Part shown: positions 25,717 through 33,184 of the stretch, one piece after another
Numbering within the stretch: the stretch's first letter is position 1
Layout: each line of letters starts with the position of its first letter
DNA from: Nostocales cyanobacterium LEGE 12452
GTDB lineage: Bacteria; Cyanobacteriota; Cyanobacteriia; Cyanobacteriales; Nostocaceae
DNA length: 40,530 bases
Direction: 5' to 3'
Assembly (NCBI GenBank): GCA_015206945.1
Contig: JADEXV010000041.1
Span: 1-40,530, forward strand
The notes under the pieces: generated by a model
The model's database searches: none
What the model saw: the letters and a program-made list of their open reading frames with translations, nothing else
What the model was told of the DNA's origin: nothing
Made by a program: the position numbers and the translations under genes

Positions 25717-27206
25717 AATCTAAAGCATTCCAACCACTGGATCGTATAGCGATCGCATTAATGCTACTGCTGAGTGTGCTGATTGGGTTAATCATCTTGC
25801 AAGGTGATGTGGTAACTGCTCGTGTCCGGGAATTTACCTGGCAAAATCAACAAATTGGGGCAGAAGATAATTCCTTCACCCTCACCTTCAGCCGCCCAAT
25901 GGAAACAAAAAGCGTCGAGGATAACTTGAAAATCGAGCCACCCCTGGCAGGTAAATTCAGTTGGGCAGGGCGGCGGATGGTTTATACACTGGTGACACCA
26001 GCACCTTATGGCACAAATTATAAAGTGCAGTTACAAGGAGCTAAAGATAAGTTTGCAGAGCAAGAAGGTAAAAATCGGGTCATACAGCCCTTTACAGGTA
26101 GCTTCCGTACACGCGATCGCGTCATCCTTTATATCGGAACTGATAAAGAAGAACAGGGACGCTTGGTTCTTTACAACTTAACCCAAGAGCAAAAAAGGGT
26201 ACTTACCCCCAAAGACCTGATAGTAATCGACTTTGAGTCATTTCCTGATGGGGAGAAAATTTTATTTTCTGCTCGCGCCGCAAACAATCAAGACTTACTT
26301 TCAGCCCAACTGTATACAGTGACAACAGGCGTTTCTGCTAAATCTGGACAAAAAGCAGAACCAGAAGGCAAAGTTGACCTGACTTTAGATAGTAAAGATT
26401 ATCAAAACCTGAAATTTGACTTATCACCTGATGGGCAAACTATTGTCATCCAACGGGGAAATAAAACTAATCCTGGTGACTTTGGACTATGGTTTATGCC
26501 AGCAACCAATGATGGTTCAGCAGAAAAACCCACCCCCAAACGTCTAAAAAGCCAGCCGGGAGGAGACTTTATGGTGACACCAGATAGTAAAGCCGTAGCG
26601 GTTGCTCAAGGACAGGGAGCAGCCATTTTACCACTGCAAGGTGATGCCAGTAAACCTTTGGATTTTCTGCCACAGTTTGGTTTGGTACAGGCTTTCTCCA
26701 AAGATGGCTCTCAAGCAGCGATGGTAAAGTTTAATACTGATTACACGCGGGATTTGTTTTTGGTAACAAACCAAGGTGTGCAGAAACAACTATTAAAAAC
26801 AACAGGTTCAATTCTCAGTTGCCAATTTGACATCGCCTCACCCACCCTCTACTGCTTGCTAACACAGCTAGTATCCAAGGAACAATACATAGAACAGCCT
26901 TATGTGGTGGCAATTGATCTGAAAACCGGGCAACAGAAACCACTGTTAGTACTGCCTCCCGCTCAACGGAATGTGCAAATGAGTTTATCTGCTGACGGTT
27001 TAGGCTTGTTATTTGACCAAGTAGTACCGCAGACAAATCTTCCAGCATCATTACCGACAAACACTTTGAAAACTGATGATGGAGATGTTATTGCTACCAG
27101 TAGTCTGTGGTTAATGCCTTTGTTGCCCATCGCTGATGCTGCCACTGTTGAAATTAGACCAGAACAACTCCCCTTAGCTGGATTTCATCCCCGATGGCTA
27201 CCTTGA
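25710..27206 (+). CDS. Membrane-anchored Ig-like plus beta-propeller protein
   Basis: A 498-residue protein with an N-terminal membrane helix (about 12-31, IALMLLLSVLIGLIIL). An SbsA-type Ig-like domain follows (about 36-132, FTLTFSRPMETKSVEDNLKIEPPLAGKFSW), then a large domain (about 135-495) with repeating blade-like segments (FSPDG-like: SFPDGEKILFSA, DLSPDGQTIVIQ, TPDSKAVAVAQ, SKDGSQAAMVKF, SADGLGLLFDQ) resembling a TolB/PD40 propeller. It is exported but tethered. It is the third gene after the permease and TIGR03943 genes, so it may be a periplasmic accessory of that system. Its start codon, like that of the preceding gene, is in the last heptamer of an STRR array. Confidence 0.78.
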   Translation: MTKSKAFQPLDRIAIALMLLLSVLIGLIILQGDVVTARVREFTWQNQQIGAEDNSFTLTFSRPMETKSVEDNLKIEPPLAGKFSWAGRRMVYTLVTPAPYGTNYKVQLQGAKDKFAEQEGKNRVIQPFTGSFRTRDRVILYIGTDKEEQGRLVLYNLTQEQKRVLTPKDLIVIDFESFPDGEKILFSARAANNQDLLSAQLYTVTTGVSAKSGQKAEPEGKVDLTLDSKDYQNLKFDLSPDGQTIVIQRGNKTNPGDFGLWFMPATNDGSAEKPTPKRLKSQPGGDFMVTPDSKAVAVAQGQGAAILPLQGDASKPLDFLPQFGLVQAFSKDGSQAAMVKFNTDYTRDLFLVTNQGVQKQLLKTTGSILSCQFDIASPTLYCLLTQLVSKEQYIEQPYVVAIDLKTGQQKPLLVLPPAQRNVQMSLSADGLGLLFDQVVPQTNLPASLPTNTLKTDDGDVIATSSLWLMPLLPIADAATVEIRPEQLPLAGFHPRWLP

Positions 27207-27212
27207 TTGAAT

Positions 27213-27233
27213 AATTCGTAATTCGTAATTCGT
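27213..27233. repeat. STRR heptamer array (AATTCGT x3)
   Basis: Three perfect AATTCGT heptamers begin 7 bp after the stop of the propeller gene. Transposase similarity on the minus strand ends where this array begins. Confidence 0.8.
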
Positions 27234-27236
27234 GAT

Positions 27237-27807
27237 TGGAAATGTTTAACTTGGTTGGCAATATGTAAAAACTGGTCATCCCTGTCCGGATGAGATGAAC
27301 CGTCACGGGTTTTGCGATTCGATTGTAAACTGTAGCCCAGGGATTCAAGTAAGTTGTAAACACTTTTAGCACTAATTCTATGTCCCCCACGATTTAGAGT
27401 ACCTGCTAATTTCACCACACTTTTAGAAGTCCATTTTAGAGGAGACTCTGGGTCTTCCAACGTCATTGGTTCAATTAGCGATTCCAAATCTGATAGCAGC
27501 ATTGCGTCTTGTTCTTCTAGTAGTTTTCGTCCACCTCCATTAGTACGGATTGGAGTACTGTCGTCCTCCGTCTTCACCCCATCAAGTTCTGACAGCAAAC
27601 CCATTCCCGCATGAATTGTAGTGCGGGATAGCCCAGTTGCGATCGCCTAACCGCCCGCTGGAAACGATCGCTACTTGACTGACACCTCCCCGTCCCAGGC
27701 TTCGGGCTTCGATTGCTGCCCAAATACGCCGTGTTTTCTCTTTTCTTGTAGGGTAATAACGAATCATACTTGTCTTGAATGCTTTCGACTACCTGGTTAT
27801 CAGACAT
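27237..27807 (-). pseudogene. ISAzo13-family transposase, frameshifted and truncated
   Basis: Three frames together give the N-terminal third of an ISAzo13-type transposase. Frame 1 (from ATG 27807) reads MSDNQVVESIQDKYDSLLPY. A 1-nt slip near 27740-27750 leads to frame 2, EKTRRIWAAIEARSLGRGGV. A 25-bp insertion (27640-27664) then shifts to frame 3, where IATGLSRTTIHAGMGLLSEL continues to GGGRKLLEEQDAMLLSDLE, SPLKWTSKSVVKLA and NRKTRDGSSHPDRDDQFLHI. Similarity ends at QVKHFQS, where the AATTCGT array starts; the DDE catalytic part is missing. Removing the 25 bp restores frame exactly. It is a non-functional relic. The inferred product is exact where quoted; the family name is from motif recognition. 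Confidence 0.85.
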
Positions 27808-28052
27808 ATAAGGCTTTAATTCCGTTACATTCTGATACTCCAACTATTCGGCCAATTGTTCAAGTTATTTTTACATGATTCCTTAGTAATAATTTTCAAA
27901 TCCAGTAACAGCATTCTTCTCTAGTACTTTTTTAAAATATACTTTTGAGGATTGTTACAAAAAAGCCCGGTTACTTTCGTGACCGGGCTTTTAGTTATCT
28001 CAATCTCTCAAAGGAGGTAGAGTAGTCTGAGTACGACCCATTAGCTAGCAGG
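27808..28052. other. Spacer with the hsp20 terminator
   Basis: No gene; it contains the terminator at 27961-27992. No terminal inverted repeat of the neighbouring IS relic could be identified. Confidence 0.5.
27961..27992 (-). terminator. Rho-independent terminator of the Hsp20 gene
   Basis: Stem AAAAGCCCGGT / ACCGGGCTTTT, extendable to about 14 bp around a TTTC loop, with a T-run on the minus strand. It lies about 60 bp beyond the Hsp20 stop. Confidence 0.85.
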
Positions 28053-28493
28053 TTATTCCAAATTAACCTTGACAACTTTGTTCTTTTCCTGCTCAGTTTT
28101 AGGAAGTATCAGATTCAAGATGCCATCTTTATAATCTGCCGTAACGTCAGTGTTTTGAATCCGAGCCGATAGAGGAATTACGCGTTGAAACTTACCGTAA
28201 TGAAACTCACTTCGAGTAAGACCTTTTTCTTCTGTTTTCGCTTCAGACTTCCGCTCACCGCTAACGTAAACAGCATTTTCTGTGACTTGCACATCCAGGT
28301 CTTTAGCTTCTATTCCTGGCAGTTCTATCTTTAAATGAATCGTATCTTCAGTTTCTTGAATTTCAGCGGCAGGAACTTTACTTAAGCCTTTGTCAAAGAA
28401 TGTAGATGGTAGTCTGGTATCTTCCAATAAACTATTTATTTGGTGTTGTAGAGTGTCAAGTTCTCTCCAAGGATTCCAACGAACTAGTGTCAT
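28053..28493 (-). CDS. hspA: Small heat-shock protein, Hsp20/alpha-crystallin family
   Basis: 146 residues from ATG 28493 (MTLVRWNPWRELDTLQHQIN); AGGAAGAG precedes it, so this start is preferred over ATG 28508. The short N-terminal arm (1-40) is typical of HspA/Hsp17 of cyanobacteria. The alpha-crystallin domain (about 42-135) has VPAAEIQETEDTIHLKIELPG, VYVSGERKSE, the SEFHYGKFQRVIPL core and DGILNLILPK (the GxLxxxxPK signature). It is an ATP-independent chaperone that holds unfolding proteins and stabilises thylakoid membranes in heat. No CIRCE repeat was found upstream. It has its own terminator. Confidence 0.94.
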   Translation of the reverse strand: MTLVRWNPWRELDTLQHQINSLLEDTRLPSTFFDKGLSKVPAAEIQETEDTIHLKIELPGIEAKDLDVQVTENAVYVSGERKSEAKTEEKGLTRSEFHYGKFQRVIPLSARIQNTDVTADYKDGILNLILPKTEQEKNKVVKVNLE

Positions 28494-28886
28494 AACTCTT
28501 CCTCGCATTAGTTAGCTTTGTTTAATAAGTTTTGCACTTCAATCTGTGCTTACATATTCATATTATGTAGAGTTAAAGCTGCTGTAAATTCGGTTTTTAA
28601 CACCAATTAATTGATGAATACCGTACTAAATTAGATAATTTTTTTTACGGTTAACTCTAATTTGTATGTTCGGTAAACCCGAATAGACACATTAGATTCA
28701 ATCATACTAAATCAATAAATCTGCTGTTGAAAGGATAGTGTAGAAATACGATGCTTCAGTTGGGCTATATCTACAACTGATGAGTAACAACACTGCATAA
28801 ATTTTTAGATAACCTCAGTTAAATATATATATCTGTTCAAGTTTGTCTTGAACTTTACTCCCGATTTATGAACCAACACAGCATCA
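28494..28886. other. AT-rich divergent spacer
   Basis: Non-coding region between hspA and the first short secreted-type gene. Apart from a weak 6-bp inverted repeat (ACCGTA / TACGGT) near 28620-28655 I see nothing to call. Confidence 0.5.
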
Positions 28887-29114
28887 ATGATGAAACTATT
28901 TCCTTGGCTTAATTTTGCACACATTCTTGATTCTAGTGTTCTACCTAGAATCGCTAGAACTCAAATAGCTACTCATGGCAAGAGTGACACATCAATCAAC
29001 ATAGGTATCAAATCTAATACTTTACGCAACGATTCCACAGATATCAATTGTCTCAAAACCTTTGATACTGCTGTTCTTGCTTATCAGATGATGGGTCTTA
29101 GCAACTTTGAATGA
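28887..29114 (+). CDS. Short paralogue of the following secreted protein, probably degenerate
   Basis: 75 residues, ATG 28887 or 28890. It resembles the N-terminal part of the protein at 29267: both share a hydrophobic start, LPRI...QIAT, then a Ser/Asn-rich stretch and L-K-x-x-D-[TA]-A-x-LA. After LAYQMMGLSNFE it stops, where the other continues for about 60 more residues. It is therefore either a truncated copy or a short relative. The hydrophobic start is interrupted (FAHILDSS), so export is doubtful. Function unknown. Confidence 0.45.
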   Translation: MMKLFPWLNFAHILDSSVLPRIARTQIATHGKSDTSINIGIKSNTLRNDSTDINCLKTFDTAVLAYQMMGLSNFE

Positions 29115-29137
29115 AGCGTAGGATGCGCTCAATTAAA

Positions 29138-29179
29138 TCACCCGAATGGGTGAGCAGCAAATCAACCGTTCAGGTGAAC
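29138..29179. promoter_or_regulatory. Two adjacent short hairpins in the leader of the secreted-protein gene
   Basis: TCACCC-GAAT-GGGTGA (29138-29153) and GTTCA-GG-TGAAC (29168-29179) lie 14 bp apart between the two paralogous genes. Neither has a T-run, so they are not simple terminators. Function unknown; no known riboswitch consensus was recognised. Confidence 0.35.
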
Positions 29180-29266
29180 TAGGTGCAGGAAGTTAAAACT
29201 AATAAAAAATAAGACTCTATTACTCAAGAACACTAATTGCACTTTACTATAACTAAGGATAATCCT

Positions 29267-29662
29267 ATGAAACTCTCTATCTTGATTGATTCTGTACTCA
29301 TTGTTACTTCTATTGCTTTATTGCCTAGAATCGGTGGCGTTCAAATAGCTACTAACAATAGTGGTGAACCTATAGCTATCAATTCTAACAATTCATCTAC
29401 TCATTCTACTAACGGCAGCTACCTCAAACTTTCTGATGCTGCATTTCTAGCTTCTCAAGATAATCTGAATGTACAGGGTATTCCTAGCGGTAGCGCTTTG
29501 GTATCTCAATACCAAACAGGAAACCTGACTGCATTAAATGTGGTTAAGGCTGCTGTCAACGCTAAAAAGTTACCAGCACAAGCTTTGAATAATAAAGGTT
29601 ATCTAAACGCTGTCGAATCGCATCTGACATCATTCGACAGCACCAATGATTTATCTTACTAA
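29267..29662 (+). CDS. Small exported protein of unknown function
   Basis: 131 residues from ATG 29267 (MKLSILIDSVLIVTSIALLP); AAGGAT lies about 8 nt before it, so the upstream TTG at 29237 is rejected. Residues 1-20 are a hydrophobic export signal or anchor. The mature part is rich in Ser, Asn, Thr and Ala, with LKLSDAAFLASQDNLNVQGIPSG in the middle and an Ala/Val helix (LTALNVVKAAVNAKKLPAQAL) near the end. I recognise no domain. A strong terminator at 29802 closes the unit, and a shorter relative lies directly upstream. Confidence 0.65.
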   Translation: MKLSILIDSVLIVTSIALLPRIGGVQIATNNSGEPIAINSNNSSTHSTNGSYLKLSDAAFLASQDNLNVQGIPSGSALVSQYQTGNLTALNVVKAAVNAKKLPAQALNNKGYLNAVESHLTSFDSTNDLSY

Positions 29663-30017
29663 GTACAGGCTTGCAGAGGTTCATCATGGATTTATAAAAT
29701 GCTGTACTATCATCTGCTTGCTTTGACAAGAAAATGCGTAACCGAACAGGAAAAGCTCCTGTCTCCTCCTAATCACCATCTCATTCGCAAAAATTACTTT
29801 GACCCCTCCAACACCTTGGAGGGGTTTTTAGTTGGTGCTACGGTTACTACTTGCTCTAACGTCGTCCCATGCACAGTAGCACTGGAATGCTGTCTGCTCC
29901 CACAAAAGCGTAACTTATCACACTTTTAGAAAAAAGGGACGAGTCATAAATTATTTACTGTTCTATCAAATTAACGTTGTTAAGTTACTCAGCAGGTGTA
30001 GTTTTCACCTCCAGGCT
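29663..30017. other. Spacer with terminator
   Basis: Contains the strong terminator at 29802-29829. A 76-codon frame across the terminator (29699-29929) is Cys-rich and not protein-like, and is not called. Confidence 0.6.
29802..29829 (+). terminator. Rho-independent terminator
   Basis: 10-bp perfect stem ACCCCTCCAA / TTGGAGGGGT with a 4-nt loop followed by TTTTT. It lies about 140 bp after the small exported protein gene. Confidence 0.88.
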
Positions 30018-30785
30018 GTGTTAGATATCGTGACGCGAAACAGGAGTATAGGTACGTTGTTAAAGCTTTCTCCAGAATCTCCTCTATTTATTGTGTTAAT
30101 CATTATTAGTTTTCTAGTAGTAACTTTATCAACTTGGTTATCATCTAAACCATTTGTTTTAAAACCATTTGGGGTTAATGATATTGTCCAAGTACTGACA
30201 TTACAATTATTCATTTCTTTGTTGTTAGAGCGTTCTTTAGAAGTTTTCATAACTACTTGGCGTGGCCCATTTGTAGAACAATTAGATATTAGTATTCAGC
30301 AAGAAAAGGCTCTAATCTCTGAGAAAATAAAGCTTATGGAAGGACAGCAGCAACAGTTTCCTTCTTTGGAATCAAATCAAATCAGTGGACTCCCACCAGA
30401 AGGAATGAGTTTAGAACAGCAAATTATCCAAAATTTTACACAAAATCAACAAAATTCATTAAAAATTTTCCAGCCACAAATGGATGATATAAATGAAAAA
30501 GAACGCCAAAGAGCAGCTTATAAATCTGATACACGAACAATTGCTCTATGGACATCCCTTTTATTCGGTCTTTTAATGAGCGCAATAGGTGTTCGGTCAA
30601 TTGAGCCACTTGTAGTTATTGATTTAGATAATCCAATACAAATAGTTATTTTCCGTTGTTTAGATGCACTGTTGACAGGAGGTTTAATTGCAGGAGGTAG
30701 CGAGGGAATTCATAAGCTTATAAAAGTTTTTATCGACTTTATGGAAGCTACATCTAAACAAATTAAAAATCAGGGATCATCTTGA
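30018..30785 (+). CDS. Four-helix membrane protein with central coiled-coil-like segment, unknown
   Basis: A 255-residue frame opening at GTG 30018; GTG 30030 (VTRNRS) is an alternative, and neither has a clear ribosome-binding site. Hydrophobic segments lie at about 22-42, 53-77, 172-193 and 207-224. The hydrophilic middle (about 85-165) is Gln/Glu-rich and likely helical (LDISIQQEKALISEKIKLMEGQQQQF). I do not recognise the family. It is an isolated gene between a terminator and the convergent MOSC gene. Confidence 0.6.
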   Translation: MLDIVTRNRSIGTLLKLSPESPLFIVLIIISFLVVTLSTWLSSKPFVLKPFGVNDIVQVLTLQLFISLLLERSLEVFITTWRGPFVEQLDISIQQEKALISEKIKLMEGQQQQFPSLESNQISGLPPEGMSLEQQIIQNFTQNQQNSLKIFQPQMDDINEKERQRAAYKSDTRTIALWTSLLFGLLMSAIGVRSIEPLVVIDLDNPIQIVIFRCLDALLTGGLIAGGSEGIHKLIKVFIDFMEATSKQIKNQGSS

Positions 30786-30839
30786 TGAAACTTTGAATGC
30801 AGGATGATATTATCAATATTTTGATAATTATATTAATAT

Positions 30840-31622
30840 CTATTCTAGATATAGAGTACCATCTTCCCATAGATAATCTTTAACTTTGACAAAGTTTTTA
30901 TTTAAGTTTTTTAATAAATATGGTTCAGATAAAACCTGAACTCCTTCCATCTCCAACTTATTTTTTTGCTGGCTCACATAAGTTATCAAATAAACTTTAG
31001 AATCTAATCTTCTATGTACCGGATAATCAACAGATGAAGTTTTTTTTAGGTATATAGGAATAGCTCTTAGATAACTATTATCTACTCCTATGCTTTTGAT
31101 TATCTGTTTATATGTAACTACTTTTCCACTTGGGATTTTGATAATAAAATTTAGAAATCGTTTATATGGATTTTCAGATAATGCTGGAAATTTATGAGCT
31201 TGCACCTGAAAGTTACTACCAACCTTAATTTGACCTGATTTAATAACTACGCCTAAAATCCCTCTTTTACCTTGGATGCTTTTTAATGATTCTACCAAGT
31301 GAGCTATTCGCTTACATGGTTCGCAGTAAAAAGTTAGTCGAATTGCCGCACCACTTTCAAAGGTTAGCAGAGAGCCAGGGATAAATTCATCAAGTTCTAT
31401 ACCTTGAACCACGATATTTTCTCGCAATTCTCCTGGTTGAATTGATAAGTCGAAAATATCTTCGTACCTAACAATTAAAACTTGCCTGGGACTTATCGGA
31501 TTAGCATTAATATCTCCTTCTATACCATGACTTATCTTTAAATTTAATGTGTCAAGCTCTACCATCGACGAGCCTGGTTTTACTTTGCTGAAAAGATGTA
31601 TGATTGAGAGAGCCATATTCAT
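30840..31622 (-). CDS. MOSC domain fused to an alkyltransferase-like (ATL/MGMT-type) domain
   Basis: A 260-residue two-domain protein. The N-terminal MOSC domain (about 5-145) has GIEGD (33-37), RQV (46-48), GELRENIVVQGI (64-75) and the sulfur-handling CEPC at C100/C103. The C-terminal domain (about 155-230) follows the DNA-binding half of O6-alkylguanine methyltransferase: FIIKIPSGKVVTYKQIIKSIG, arginine-finger candidate R186 (YLRAIPIYL), then P201-V-H-R204 where the repair enzyme has P-C-H-R, and KNKLEMEGVQVL as in ATL proteins. With Val in place of the acceptor Cys it cannot dealkylate but could bind alkylated bases. It lies 24 bp after the fibrillin gene on the same strand, so the two are probably co-transcribed. 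What MOSC does here is unknown. Confidence 0.8.
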   Translation of the reverse strand: MNMALSIIHLFSKVKPGSSMVELDTLNLKISHGIEGDINANPISPRQVLIVRYEDIFDLSIQPGELRENIVVQGIELDEFIPGSLLTFESGAAIRLTFYCEPCKRIAHLVESLKSIQGKRGILGVVIKSGQIKVGSNFQVQAHKFPALSENPYKRFLNFIIKIPSGKVVTYKQIIKSIGVDNSYLRAIPIYLKKTSSVDYPVHRRLDSKVYLITYVSQQKNKLEMEGVQVLSEPYLLKNLNKNFVKVKDYLWEDGTLYLE

Positions 31623-31646
31623 TCAGCGACGCGATTAATCTCAAAT

Positions 31647-32294
31647 TTAGGCAGTGAATTCAGGTAAATTATCGGATTTACTAAGAATGAATAAACTTCC
31701 ATCTCCTCCACGCCCAATTCTTAAAGTTTCATCTAAGTAAGTAATATCTAATGTGGCAGTTCTGCTAGTAGGATTATTAGCTGAGACAACCTTAAATGGG
31801 TTAAGTTGGGGAGTATTAATACCAAGAATCTTCTCAATTGATAGATATCGTTTGTCAAAATAGACGTTGATACGTTTGTTCTGTAGAGGCTCTATATCTT
31901 CTTTGGCTGGCTCAAAGCTAGCTGTAACTTTGACATATCCCGATACTAACCCCAGAGGATGTTTAACTTTAGCTAGATTGAAAAACAATTTATTTGCAAC
32001 ATCAATCACTTGATAAACTTTACCCAGCTTTAATCCCAATGGAAGAGAAGCTAAAGAACGTATTTCTCTAGCTGTGGAGTATTGCAGTTGCCAAGCTCCC
32101 TCTAGCAAAGAAGTAGCGTATAGAAGAGGATTGAGATTGGGATTGACGCTCTCCAGTTCCGTCGTCAATTGTTCAATTTCTGCGGCTAAGTTTTTGTCTA
32201 GCTGCAAATCGATAATGGGAGAGCCATCACTCTTACTTTGAATATTGTCAAGCTTTGCTTGTAATTTTTCCTTAATTAAAAGTTGATTATTCAA
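31647..32294 (-). CDS. PAP/fibrillin (plastoglobulin) family protein
   Basis: A 215-residue protein of PF04755. The helical N-terminus (1-55) is followed by the lipocalin-like pattern NPLLYATSLLEGAWQLQYSTARE, a mid-domain (LGLVSGYVKVTASFEP), and RTATLDITYLDETLRIGRGGDGSLFILSK at the end, which matches the family signature. Members bind hydrophobic molecules and associate with thylakoids or lipid bodies. The start is a TTG: no in-frame ATG occurs before an upstream stop, and AAGGA lies about 11 nt before it. It is downstream of a secreted protein gene by 86 bp and 24 bp upstream of the MOSC fusion. Confidence 0.9.
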   Translation of the reverse strand: MNNQLLIKEKLQAKLDNIQSKSDGSPIIDLQLDKNLAAEIEQLTTELESVNPNLNPLLYATSLLEGAWQLQYSTAREIRSLASLPLGLKLGKVYQVIDVANKLFFNLAKVKHPLGLVSGYVKVTASFEPAKEDIEPLQNKRINVYFDKRYLSIEKILGINTPQLNPFKVVSANNPTSRTATLDITYLDETLRIGRGGDGSLFILSKSDNLPEFTA

Positions 32295-32380
32295 TGGTAA
32301 GAATTTTCCTTGATATATCCTATTTCTTTAGTTCAACTTTTATGTGGGAAGTACATAAAAGTTGAATTATTTAGATGAGA

Positions 32381-33004
32381 TTAGTCAATTAGTTGTGGGG
32401 TGGGAATTTGCGTATCGATATCTGCTTGGGAAAAATTAGGGAGCAACCAGGTACTCTCACCCGCTTTGAATACTTTGGCAGGTTCAACATTCAATTCAAT
32501 TGCACCAGTAGCTAGATTGGTTCTCGCAAGAGACTGTGTACCATCGACAAACTTAACGGCGATAGGTTCAGTCAGTTGTTGTGGTTGAGCGTTTGGGCCT
32601 AAAACCACTTGAGAACCTGCGGGTAAGTAAATGCCATCGCAATCCCAATCATCATCGGTGATTGTTCCTGCACCCAGGAAGTAAAGTTGGGTTGGAGATT
32701 TTTTTGGTTTATTGGCATAGACAGCCAAAGTCTTTCCAGTTTCATTGCGGCACTGCGCCCGCTTTCTAGCTGTTTCTATGACATTTTTCTGAAACTGCAA
32801 TTGTGCCAGTCGCTGCTGGAATTGCTCAGGTGTATAGCCAGCTTGCTCAGGTGTATTCTTTACAGTTAAAAGTTGATTGAGTGCCTGAGTTACCTCAGCA
32901 TAGTCAGCCCCCTTAGTGAAATCCTTACCTGCCCAAGAGGGTTGAGCAATTAGTAGATTCACCATCAATACGAGAGCGACAAGAACAATTTTGAGAAACT
33001 GCAT
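32381..33004 (-). CDS. Exported protein of unknown function, cyanobacterial type
   Basis: A 207-residue protein with a clear signal peptide (1-25, MQFLKIVLVALVLMVNLLIA, cleavage after SWA) and AAAGGAG 7 nt before the ATG. The first half is helical (ADYAEVTQALNQLL, YTPEQFQQRLAQLQFQKNVIETA). The second half is beta-rich with two cysteines (RAQCRNETG, DDWDCDGIYLPAGS) that could form a disulfide. It is therefore probably periplasmic or lumenal. I do not know a named family. It is first in a minus-strand run with fibrillin and the MOSC fusion. Confidence 0.75.
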   Translation of the reverse strand: MQFLKIVLVALVLMVNLLIAQPSWAGKDFTKGADYAEVTQALNQLLTVKNTPEQAGYTPEQFQQRLAQLQFQKNVIETARKRAQCRNETGKTLAVYANKPKKSPTQLYFLGAGTITDDDWDCDGIYLPAGSQVVLGPNAQPQQLTEPIAVKFVDGTQSLARTNLATGAIELNVEPAKVFKAGESTWLLPNFSQADIDTQIPTPQLID

Positions 33005-33184
33005 AAATTTCTCCTTTGTTTGAAATTATTGTTCAGTACCACTGAAACTTTACCAGATTTCAAATCCTTGAAAATTTCGATCGCGATCGCACTACACACC
33101 CATAAGATTAATTAATAGCCCTACAAGTTCTCCTCAATATCTACTAAAAGTTGGTAACAGTTAACTATTAACTGATGACCAATG

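Noticed and set aside
28494..28700. CIRCE operator upstream of hspA
   Set aside because: No TTAGCACTC-N9-GAGTGCTAA inverted repeat is present.
29699..29929. 76-codon Cys-rich frame
   Set aside because: It runs through a strong rho-independent terminator and has no family resemblance; read-through noise is likelier.
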